Shown here: one piece after another, positions 1 to 9,529 of the stretch
Layout of the letters: the number at the start of each line of letters is the position of its first letter
Position numbering within the stretch: the stretch's first letter is position 1
Assembly (NCBI RefSeq): GCF_006716485.1
Contig: NZ_VFPD01000001.1
Location: 458,760 to 522,759, forward strand
DNA from: Chryseobacterium aquifrigidense
GTDB taxonomy: Bacteria > Bacteroidota > Bacteroidia > Flavobacteriales > Weeksellaceae
DNA length: 64,000 bases
Direction: 5' to 3'
Position numbers and translations under genes: made by a program
Notes under the pieces: model-generated
The model's input: the letters and a program-made list of their open reading frames with translations, nothing else
What the model was told of the DNA's origin: nothing
Databases searched by the model: none

Positions 1-1656
1 AATAAGCTTACTGAAATGGGGATTAATGCGTTCCCTGCGGATGAGTATACCATTACAGATACTACAGAATCTATAAAACAGGACTTTTCTGAAAGTAAAC
101 AGGTGAAGATCGCTGGTAGATTGATGTCCCGCAGAATTCAAGGGAAGGCTTCTTTCGCAGAATTGCAGGATTCTAAAGGAAAAATCCAGGTTTACTTCAA
201 CAGAGACGAGATCTGTCCGGGTGAAGATAAAGAACTATATAATGAAGTATATAAACACCTTTTAGATATCGGTGATATTATCGGTATTGAGGGAGAATTG
301 TTTACTACGCAGGTAGGAGAGATGACCGTTTTAGTAAAGAACTTTACACTTCTTACAAAGGCTTTGCGTCCTCTTCCTCAGGCTAAAACTGACGAAAACG
401 GTGTTGTACATGACGGTTTTACAGATCCTGAATTAAGATACAGACAACGTTATGTAGATTTAACAGTAAATCCGCAGGTAAAAGAAATTTTCGTGAAGAG
501 AACAAAACTGTTCAATGCCATGAGAACATTCTTCAACGATGCAGGGTACTTTGAGGTAGAAACTCCGATTTTACAATCAATTCCCGGTGGGGCTGCAGCA
601 AAACCGTTTATCACGCACCACAATGCGCTGGATATTCCATTATATTTAAGAATTGCTAACGAATTATACCTGAAAAGATTGATCGTAGGTGGTTTTGACG
701 GAGTATATGAGTTCTCTAAAAACTTCAGAAATGAAGGGATGGACAGAACGCATAACCCTGAGTTTACCGCTATGGAGATCTATGTAGCTTATAAAGATTA
801 CAACTGGATGATGGATTTCACTGAGAAATTATTGGAATTCTGTGCCACTCAGGTGAATGGAAATGCAGAATCTACTTTCGGTGAACACACGATCAACTGG
901 AAAGCTCCTTATCCAAGAGTTTCTATGACCGAAGCGATCCTTAAATTTACAGGATTCGATATTACCGGAAAAACTGAGAAGGAATTATACGATTTTGCCA
1001 AGTCTATCGGTATCGAAGTAAATGAGACGATGGGTAAAGGAAAATTGATTGATGAGATCTTCGGTGAGAAATGTGAAGGAAACTTCATCCAGCCGACTTT
1101 CATTACAGATTATCCGATCGAAATGTCTCCACTGACAAAGAAACACAGAAGCAAAGAAGGCTTAACAGAACGTTTTGAATTAATGGTGTGCGGTAAAGAA
1201 ATTGCCAATGCGTATTCAGAGCTTAATGATCCTATCGATCAGAGAGAACGTTTTGAAGCACAGATGACTTTATCTGAAAGAGGAGATGATGAAGCAATGT
1301 TCATCGATCAGGACTTCTTAAGAGCATTGGAATACGGGATGCCTCCAACTTCAGGGTTAGGAATCGGTATGGACAGATTAATCATGTTCTTAACGGATAA
1401 TGCATCCATCCAGGAAGTGTTATTCTTCCCGCAGATGAGACCTGAAAAAGCGGTTCCGCAAATTGAATTGGGAGAGGACGAAAAAGTAATCCTTGAAATC
1501 CTTAATTCTCAGGAAGAAGCAATGTCTTTAGCGGAAGTAAAAGAAAGAAGCCAGCTATCCGGTAAAAAATGGGATAAAGCTTCGAAAACTTTGACAAAAA
1601 ATAATATTGTGAAAGTAGAGAAAATTGACGAAAATCTTTTGATGAAACTGGCTTAA
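1..1656 (+). CDS. lysS: Lysyl-tRNA synthetase, class II (5' end outside window)
   Basis: Charges tRNA-Lys with lysine in the cytoplasm. The reading frame is open from the first base, so the true start lies upstream; the first internal ATG (16) falls in the middle of the usual NKLTExGxNAFP segment. Visible parts are the OB-fold anticodon-binding domain (about residues 30-130 from that ATG) and the class II catalytic core with motif 2 (FRNEGMDRTHNPEF) and motif 3 (GLGIGMDRL). After the usual LysRS end (FPQMRPEK) a further ~60 residues continue to the stop and look like a small winged-helix domain (SLAEVKERSQLSGKKWDKAS), an extension absent from E. coli LysS. It ends at a strong terminator. Identity is secure; the function of the extension is not known to me. 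Confidence 0.97.
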   Translation, partial: NKLTEMGINAFPADEYTITDTTESIKQDFSESKQVKIAGRLMSRRIQGKASFAELQDSKGKIQVYFNRDEICPGEDKELYNEVYKHLLDIGDIIGIEGELFTTQVGEMTVLVKNFTLLTKALRPLPQAKTDENGVVHDGFTDPELRYRQRYVDLTVNPQVKEIFVKRTKLFNAMRTFFNDAGYFEVETPILQSIPGGAAAKPFITHHNALDIPLYLRIANELYLKRLIVGGFDGVYEFSKNFRNEGMDRTHNPEFTAMEIYVAYKDYNWMMDFTEKLLEFCATQVNGNAESTFGEHTINWKAPYPRVSMTEAILKFTGFDITGKTEKELYDFAKSIGIEVNETMGKGKLIDEIFGEKCEGNFIQPTFITDYPIEMSPLTKKHRSKEGLTERFELMVCGKEIANAYSELNDPIDQRERFEAQMTLSERGDDEAMFIDQDFLRALEYGMPPTSGLGIGMDRLIMFLTDNASIQEVLFFPQMRPEKAVPQIELGEDEKVILEILNSQEEAMSLAEVKERSQLSGKKWDKASKTLTKNNIVKVEKIDENLLMKLA

Positions 1657-1680
1657 GATTTTTCTGAAGAAATAAATAAA

Positions 1681-1711
1681 AAAGGTACAACGCTATGCTG
1701 TACCTTTTTCT
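1681..1711. terminator. Bidirectional terminator between lysS and clbS-like gene
   Basis: Stem AAAGGTACA / TGTACCTTT with a 9-nt loop, preceded by A-rich and followed by T-rich sequence. It overlaps the last codons and stop of the minus-strand gene. Confidence 0.75.
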
Positions 1712-2208
1712 TTTTTCCATTTCCGAAGCTGTGTCCTGAAGTTTTTAAACGGAGCCACAGTATTAATATGAATCCATTTCCAGACGGGCCATTGGGCAGG
1801 TGTGGTTGCCCATTTTCTCTGTCCGGGAATGAATAATGTGTTGTCATCAAGTCTTTCTATCCAGTTAATAATTTCATCCACCTTATCTCGCAGCAGCTCT
1901 CTTTGCTGTTGTAAACTATAAGAACTATATTCATTATAAAAAGACTGGTATAATCCTCCCAGGTTATTCCATTTGTATTCGGGAGCAGGAGTTTTTACTT
2001 CAATTCCATTACCTTCATCAGATTCCCATTGTAAAAGCAGATGAGTCCAGCCTAACTGATAGGAAATATTTTGCGATGGCGTTTTATCAACTCCCGGTTG
2101 CAGAAGATCTTTTTCCTCTTCTCTTATATCATCAAATTCCTGATCATAGAGCAAATATCTTTTCTTTAACTCGTCAATAAGCTCTGTTTTATCTTTATAA
2201 GTCTGCAT
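1693..2208 (-). CDS. ClbS/DfsB family four-helix-bundle protein (DUF1706)
   Basis: A 171-residue cytoplasmic helical protein with the DUF1706/ClbS pattern: N-terminal helix (TYKDKTELIDELKKRY), SYQLGWTHLLLQWE, then VPAPEYKWNNLGxLYQxFY-like and RKWATTPAQWPVWKWIHINTVAPFKNFRTQLRKW toward the C terminus, allowing for small differences. ClbS protects colibactin producers and DfsB is a related DinB-like protein; most members have no known role. The start is 8 nt beyond the cydB stop on the same strand, so it is probably cotranscribed with cydAB. The family call is firm; a link to respiration is only context. Confidence 0.8.
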   Translation of the reverse strand: MQTYKDKTELIDELKKRYLLYDQEFDDIREEEKDLLQPGVDKTPSQNISYQLGWTHLLLQWESDEGNGIEVKTPAPEYKWNNLGGLYQSFYNEYSSYSLQQQRELLRDKVDEIINWIERLDDNTLFIPGQRKWATTPAQWPVWKWIHINTVAPFKNFRTQLRKWKKEKGTA

Positions 2209-2215
2209 ATTTTAT

Positions 2216-3220
2216 CTATTTTCTCAGTTTACTGAAAGAAGCCATCAGATAAAATAAAAACGGAAGAATAAATAATGAGCCTAGCATCAATGCCCATCCC
2301 AATGCGGCAATAGTCTTTTCAGGAGCCATATGTTCCAATAAAGAAAGGTGCTGCCCGTTTCCTAATAAAATAATATCCGGATTATGCTGATAAGTTGCCG
2401 CTACCAGAATCATAACCATCTGAAATCCTGCCAATGCACGTACAGGAAGTAATTTTTGACGGTTCAAGGCTCTTAAAATAAGCAACAATGCAATAGTAGC
2501 AAAGGCAATTGCCATAATACCTAAAGGTTTTGAAAATACCCACATTAATAGAGGAATGTCTGAAATATAAGCAGTAGCAAATACCAATATTCCCGTTATA
2601 ACCACAAAGATCATCGTCTGTTTGGATTTTCTTATCATTAATAAAAGATCAGTTTTATCACGGGTTTCTCTTAATGAAAAGATAGAAGCAAGATAAGCAC
2701 AAAGCGCTACCGTAAATAAACCTACGGAAACTCCAAACCAGTTCAGCCAGCTAAATACATACAAATCCAGAAAACCTACAGCATCGGGATTGATAGAATG
2801 TGAAACCGTTGCAGCAGCAATTAATCCCAAAAAGAAAGGTGTTAAAAGACTTGCATAATAGAAAATCTGGGTATATAAAACCTGCCAGTTATCCTTTACA
2901 GCATCATAATGCCTGAACGTAAATGCTGTTCCTCTCGCTATAATTCCTAAAAGCATTAATACTAAAGGAATATGAAGATAAGTAGACATCGTGGTATAAA
3001 TCTCGGGAAATCCTACAAAGAGAATTACAATGGCAATGATCAGCCACATATGATTGGCTTCCCATACAGGAGCTATGGATTCATACATGATTTCCTGGGT
3101 TTTATTCCTGGCTTTTTTATGGGTGAAAAGTTCCACAATTCCTGCTCCGAAATCAGCTCCGCCCAGAATAATATAAAGACAGATGGATAGCCAGAGAAAA
3201 CCTATTACAACATAAATCAT
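2216..3220 (-). CDS. cydB: Cytochrome bd ubiquinol oxidase subunit II
   Basis: Inner-membrane partner of CydA in the bd-type quinol oxidase, which reduces O2 to water with high affinity. The 334 residues contain about nine hydrophobic segments. The N-terminal region shows the CydB signature (WLSICLYIILGGADFGAGIVELF, cut here for length) and EANHMWLIIAIVILFVGFP. Its ATG overlaps the cydA TGA as ATGA, indicating translational coupling. No cydX-like small ORF is seen after it; a clbS-like gene follows directly. Confidence 0.95.
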   Translation of the reverse strand: MIYVVIGFLWLSICLYIILGGADFGAGIVELFTHKKARNKTQEIMYESIAPVWEANHMWLIIAIVILFVGFPEIYTTMSTYLHIPLVLMLLGIIARGTAFTFRHYDAVKDNWQVLYTQIFYYASLLTPFFLGLIAAATVSHSINPDAVGFLDLYVFSWLNWFGVSVGLFTVALCAYLASIFSLRETRDKTDLLLMIRKSKQTMIFVVITGILVFATAYISDIPLLMWVFSKPLGIMAIAFATIALLLILRALNRQKLLPVRALAGFQMVMILVAATYQHNPDIILLGNGQHLSLLEHMAPEKTIAALGWALMLGSLFILPFLFYLMASFSKLRK

Positions 3221-4560
3221 GATTTTTTGTTTTTATCGTTAAACTGAGCATCAGTAGGATCGTAAAGTTTCGGTACCATTTGAATCTGTCTCTTTAAAAG
3301 GAAAACAAGAATCAGTGATAATGAAATGAAAATAGCCGTAAAGAAGTAGAAAGAATACTGTATTCCCGGCATAGGAGTTACAGCGTCTGCTGTTCTCATA
3401 ATTCCGTAAATAATCCACGGCTGTCTTCCCACTTCTGTTACTGTCCATCCTGCTTCCAGAGCAATATATCCAAAAGGGGTAGCTATTAAAAACGTTTTTA
3501 GCAGCCAGTGTTTGCTCAGCCATTCTTTTTTGAAGAAGAAAGCATATAAATAAATAGCACCAATACCAATCATCACCACGCCAAAGAAAATCATAATCTG
3601 AAAAGCATAATGAACAACTGCAATCGGAGGCCATTCGTCTCTTGGGAAATCTTTAAGACCTTTTACTTCAGAATTGAAGTCATTGCTCACCAGAAAACTT
3701 AATACTTTTGGAATTTTCACCGCATATTTTACTTCTTCTTTTTCTTCATCAGGAATTCCCCCAATCACGAATGAAGCGCCTTTTTCAGTTTCAAAATGAG
3801 CTTCCATAGCTGCCAGCTTAATAGGTTGTCTTTCGGCAACAGATTTAGCCGCAATATCACCACTTAAAGGTGCGCCAAAAGCTCCAATCAGGGCAAAGCC
3901 TACTGCAATGCTAAAAGCTTTGGTATGAAACTCAATATTTCTTTTTCGCATGATCATAAAAGCATGTACTCCTGCTACAGCAAACCCTGTCGCACAAAAT
4001 GCAGCAACCGTCATGTGAAGAGCCTGTGGGAACCAGGCATCATTGAACATTGCTTTAATAGGGTCTATATTGAGATATTGTCCGTTAATATAATCAAAAC
4101 CGGTAGGAGAGTTCATCCATGAATTGGCTGCCACCACCAGAATTCCGGAAGCAAGTCCACTCACCCCTACAAGGAACCCACAGAACCAGTGAAACCATTT
4201 ATTGAACCTTTCCCAGCCGTATAAAAAGAAGCCGATAGCAATAGCTTCAATAAAAAAGGCTGTTCCTTCCAGAGAAAAAGGCATTCCGAAGATAGGACCG
4301 GCATGTTTCATAAAACCTGGCCATAAAAGTCCCAGCTCAAAGGAAAGCATCGTCCCTGAAACCGCTCCTGTAGCAAAAAGGATAGCTACCCCTTTGCTCC
4401 ATGCTTTTGTCAGTCCCTTATATACTTCATTATTCGTTTTCAGATATTTCCAATGGGCAAAAGCCATCAGAAAAGGCATCACCATACCCACGCAGGAGAA
4501 TATGATATGAAAGCCCAGAGAAAGTGCCATCTGAGCGCGTGCTGCTATAAAATCATCCAT
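3217..4560 (-). CDS. cydA: Cytochrome bd ubiquinol oxidase subunit I
   Basis: Quinol-oxidising, haem-bearing subunit of the bd oxidase in the inner membrane. At 447 residues it has the short Q-loop. Likely haem ligands are His18 (LSLGFHIIF), His182 (ALHMTVAAF) and Met323 in YAFQIMIFFG; GRQPW is present near residue 385. The residue two before Met323 is Gln321, where E. coli-type enzymes carry Arg (FRIM). First gene of cydA-cydB-clbS-like; the ~235-bp gap upstream is shared with divergent gyrB. I infer a microaerobic respiratory role from the family. Confidence 0.96.
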   Translation of the reverse strand: MDDFIAARAQMALSLGFHIIFSCVGMVMPFLMAFAHWKYLKTNNEVYKGLTKAWSKGVAILFATGAVSGTMLSFELGLLWPGFMKHAGPIFGMPFSLEGTAFFIEAIAIGFFLYGWERFNKWFHWFCGFLVGVSGLASGILVVAANSWMNSPTGFDYINGQYLNIDPIKAMFNDAWFPQALHMTVAAFCATGFAVAGVHAFMIMRKRNIEFHTKAFSIAVGFALIGAFGAPLSGDIAAKSVAERQPIKLAAMEAHFETEKGASFVIGGIPDEEKEEVKYAVKIPKVLSFLVSNDFNSEVKGLKDFPRDEWPPIAVVHYAFQIMIFFGVVMIGIGAIYLYAFFFKKEWLSKHWLLKTFLIATPFGYIALEAGWTVTEVGRQPWIIYGIMRTADAVTPMPGIQYSFYFFTAIFISLSLILVFLLKRQIQMVPKLYDPTDAQFNDKNKKS

Positions 4561-4725
4561 AATATCAACTTTTCAGTAAATAAATTTACGCATAAATTAT
4601 TGATGTTGAATATGATTTACAACAGTTGGTATTTCACCAATACCTTTTAATTTTGAATCTTTTACCGGCTTTCTATTTCTTATGTTTTCAATAAGAAAAC
4701 TCTACAATTTTTTGACACTTTTTAA

Positions 4726-6729
<2,004 letters not shown>

Positions 6730-6750
6730 ACGTTTTTAAAAATATAATAA

Positions 6751-6785
6751 AAAAAGCTTCTAATTATTTAGAAGCTTTTTTTATA
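6751..6785 (+). terminator. Rho-independent terminator of gyrB
   Basis: Stem AAAAAGCTTCTAA / TTAGAAGCTTTTT with loop TTAT, followed by a T run. Confidence 0.9.
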
Positions 6786-6811
6786 TTTGGATAAACCAAA
6801 AAAACAATAAT

Positions 6812-7234
6812 ATGTTAACTCTTTTACAAACAGACCCTTACAACGGGGCAGATGCAGCTTCTGGAGCAGTGGCTGCAGGATTAGGGATCGGAACGATGTT
6901 CTTCGGCTTACTGTGCTATATATTCTATGGATATTGCATGTACAAAATCTTCCAGAAAGCAGGAAGACAAGATGCCTGGGCCGCCTTAATTCCTATTTAT
7001 AACACCATCGTATTGCTGGAAATTGTTAAAAAGCCCATCTGGTGGATCATTCTTTTCTTTATTCCTTTGGTGAATATCTATGCATGCTGGGTCGTATATG
7101 ACAGACTGGCAAAAGGATTTGCGAAGGAAACTCCTCTTTACACGATTCTGATTCTCCTTTTCGGATTTATTTTTATTCCAGTATTGGGACTGGGAAGTGA
7201 TCGTTTTGATAGTAAACTGGTCCCGAATGATTAA
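6812..7234 (+). CDS. DUF5684 small membrane protein
   Basis: A 140-residue protein with four hydrophobic segments. The central motif AGRQDAWAALIPIYNTIVLL followed by KKPIWWIILFFIPLVNI is typical of DUF5684 proteins, sometimes fused to or found near signal-peptidase-like proteins. Function is unknown. It is flanked by terminators on both sides (6751-6785, 7253-7282), so it is a one-gene unit. ATG 6812 is the first start after the gyrB terminator. Confidence 0.8.
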   Translation: MLTLLQTDPYNGADAASGAVAAGLGIGTMFFGLLCYIFYGYCMYKIFQKAGRQDAWAALIPIYNTIVLLEIVKKPIWWIILFFIPLVNIYACWVVYDRLAKGFAKETPLYTILILLFGFIFIPVLGLGSDRFDSKLVPND

Positions 7235-7252
7235 AAAAGACAAAAAAAAATT

Positions 7253-7282
7253 AAAAGACTTCATTTTTGAAGTCTTTTTTTT
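7253..7282 (+). terminator. Terminator after DUF5684 gene
   Basis: Stem AAAAGACTTCA / TGAAGTCTTTT with loop TTTT and an eight-T tail. Confidence 0.9.
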
Positions 7283-7556
7283 AATAATTTTTCAACTGTA
7301 GAATTTATTGGACTTTTTCTTATTATTAATTTTACATTATTTAAATTACATGAATCGTAATTTATTTTAAATTTGAAACGCAGATAATATGAAGTTTATC
7401 CCTTATTCACAGAGGATAGCTAGATCCTTCTCCCAATATAGAATGAGTATAAATATTATGTTTTTAACGTTTCAGAATTTAATGATGAAAAGTTGATAAT
7501 GTGTTCATTTTCTTATAAGTACATTTAATACAGTGCTTTTTTGAATATTAGGTTAG
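7283..7556. other. AT-rich non-coding gap
   Basis: No convincing gene. It has one 35-codon ATG ORF (7389) without family resemblance and one TTATTCACA match to the DnaA-box consensus (7403-7411), which is expected by chance in a window of this size. Confidence 0.5.
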
Positions 7557-7590
7557 GGCTTCATATATTGAAGCCTTTTATATTTTTTTT
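7557..7590 (+). terminator. Orphan terminator-like hairpin upstream of DUF3857 gene
   Basis: Stem GGCTTCA / TGAAGCC with loop TATAT and a T-rich tail. No recognisable gene lies between it and the previous terminator at 7282. Confidence 0.6.
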
Positions 7591-7610
7591 AACAGTTATT
7601 AAGATTTTAT

Positions 7611-7618
7611 TATTTTTG
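7611..7618 (+). promoter_or_regulatory. Bacteroidetes -7 box (TATTTTTG)
   Basis: Matches TAnnTTTG, 17 nt before the start codon at 7635. No good TTG -33 element is seen at the expected spacing. Confidence 0.45.
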
Positions 7619-7634
7619 TACAATCTTAATAACT

Positions 7635-9527
7635 ATGATGAAAATATTATTATTGGGGGCTTTATCTACCGCCTCACTATATTTCGCACAGAGCTATCCT
7701 GCCTCTGCCATTCCTGAGAATTTAAAGAAAAATGCAGACGTTGTTATCCGTAAAGATTTTACAACTGTCCAGATTAATAAAGTTGATGAAATAAAATATC
7801 AATATAATACTGTTACTACAGTTTTAAATAAAGATGGTGACGAACGGGCTGTGGCTTATATTCCTTACGATAAAGCAAAAAGTATTTCTAACATAAAAGT
7901 TACGATTTATGATGAAGCGGGAAAAAAGGTTAAGAGCTTTTCAAAGTCGGATTTTAAAGATTTTGCCAATAATCCTCAGGGAGTTTTCTATTCTGATAAC
8001 AGAATTCTGGTATTTTCTTATACTTCGGTTCAGTATCCTTATACTGTTGACTTTTCTTATGAAAGCGAGGATAAGAATACGATCTTTATTCAGGATTTTG
8101 TACCATTTCACTCTATTAAAATGTCTTTGGAGGAGGCTCAGTTCAAAATTATTAATACATCAGGAATTGAACTGCGTACCAAGATATATCCTTCAAAGTA
8201 TAACTATGCGTCTGTTGCAGAAAGCGGAAGTGAAAATGATAAAACCTATTCGTATAAAAATGTCCCTGCCATTGATGATGCCTTTATGATTCCGGAGCCT
8301 GTTAAAATCTTACCTTCAGTAAATTTTGCTCTGACAAAATTTAACCTGGCAGGAAAGCAGGGGACTTTAAATAACTGGACAGATTTCGGAACCTGGTATT
8401 ATAAAGATCTGGTGGAACCGGTTTCAGTATCTACTCCCGCTATTAAAGCTGAAGTAGCATCTTTACAATTACAGGGATCTGTAGAAGATAAAGTAAAGAA
8501 AATTTATCAGTATATGCAGAACAAAACCCGATATATAGCTGTAGGATTAGGAATTGGAGGCTGGCTTCCTATGCAGCCGGATGAAGTTCACAAAAAAGGA
8601 TATGGAGACTGTAAAGCACTCACAAATTATATGAAAATTCTATTGAACGAAGCAGGAATTCCATCTAAATACTGTGTTATCAATTCAAGTTCTTCGCAGG
8701 TTTCTTTTGATCCCGAATTTCCTTCTATGGGAGGAAACCACGCAATTCTGATGATTCCAACTGAAAAAGGAAATATATGGCTTGAAAATACTTCTCAGCA
8801 AATAGCTTTTAACCATTTAAGTTACAGGACAACAGACAGAAATGCACTTGCTGTAACACCTAAAGGAATAGAACTTATTAATACACCAGTTTATAAAGCT
8901 GAACAAAATAAGGAAAAACAGACTTTGAGAGTTAACCTTAATGAGGATAACAGTATTATTGGGACAGGAAATTTTTCCTATACAGGAAATCAATATGACT
9001 ATAATTTAAGGTTTGCCAGTCTTAATCCTACTGAAAAAAATGATGCGGTAAAAGAGAGGTTTAATGTTTTAAATTTTGAAAAGGTTGAAATGAAAAATTT
9101 TAACAATGACAGAGATAATGCTGTTATTACCTACGACCTTGATTTTAAGACCAATAATTTCTCCAAAAAAGCTGGAAACAGCCTTCTGTTCAGATCTGTG
9201 CCTATTTTTAATGACGCTGTCTTTAAAACAGATGAAACCCGTGAGCTTCCTTTTGAAGTCGGTATGTCTTATGAGGACGAATATGAAATTGCTTATGTAC
9301 TTCCTTTGGGGTATAAGGTGGATGAAACTCCTGATAATTCAAGCATCACTTCTGAATTTGGATCTTATAAACTAAGTTTTGTTAAAAGTGAAGGGCAGGT
9401 AAAGGTGATCAGAAAAGTACAGATCAATAAAGGATTATATCCAAAAGAAAAATACAACGATTATATAAGTTTCAGAAAAAAGATTCTGAATATGGATAAT
9501 TCGAAAATTTTAATAACAAAAATATAA
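7635..9527 (+). CDS. Secreted DUF3857 / transglutaminase-like protein
   Basis: A 630-residue exported protein with a signal peptide (MMKILLLGALSTASLYFAQS). DUF3857 covers about residues 30-230, a transglutaminase-like core about 270-400 and a C-terminal beta-rich DUF3858-type region follows. The core retains Cys326 (GYGDCKALTN) and His369 (GGNHAIL); the third position reads WLENTS rather than the classical WxD. The family is common in Bacteroidetes and probably periplasmic or surface-linked; its substrate is unknown. It is followed 2 nt later by a paralogue (9530), so the two are cotranscribed. A double ATG leaves the start ambiguous by one codon. Confidence 0.88.
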   Translation: MMKILLLGALSTASLYFAQSYPASAIPENLKKNADVVIRKDFTTVQINKVDEIKYQYNTVTTVLNKDGDERAVAYIPYDKAKSISNIKVTIYDEAGKKVKSFSKSDFKDFANNPQGVFYSDNRILVFSYTSVQYPYTVDFSYESEDKNTIFIQDFVPFHSIKMSLEEAQFKIINTSGIELRTKIYPSKYNYASVAESGSENDKTYSYKNVPAIDDAFMIPEPVKILPSVNFALTKFNLAGKQGTLNNWTDFGTWYYKDLVEPVSVSTPAIKAEVASLQLQGSVEDKVKKIYQYMQNKTRYIAVGLGIGGWLPMQPDEVHKKGYGDCKALTNYMKILLNEAGIPSKYCVINSSSSQVSFDPEFPSMGGNHAILMIPTEKGNIWLENTSQQIAFNHLSYRTTDRNALAVTPKGIELINTPVYKAEQNKEKQTLRVNLNEDNSIIGTGNFSYTGNQYDYNLRFASLNPTEKNDAVKERFNVLNFEKVEMKNFNNDRDNAVITYDLDFKTNNFSKKAGNSLLFRSVPIFNDAVFKTDETRELPFEVGMSYEDEYEIAYVLPLGYKVDETPDNSSITSEFGSYKLSFVKSEGQVKVIRKVQINKGLYPKEKYNDYISFRKKILNMDNSKILITKI

Positions 9528-9529
9528 CC

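Noticed and set aside
7403..7411. TTATTCACA, a DnaA-box match near gyrB
   Set aside because: A single match to a nine-base consensus with one free position is expected by chance in 64 kb; no second box is close.
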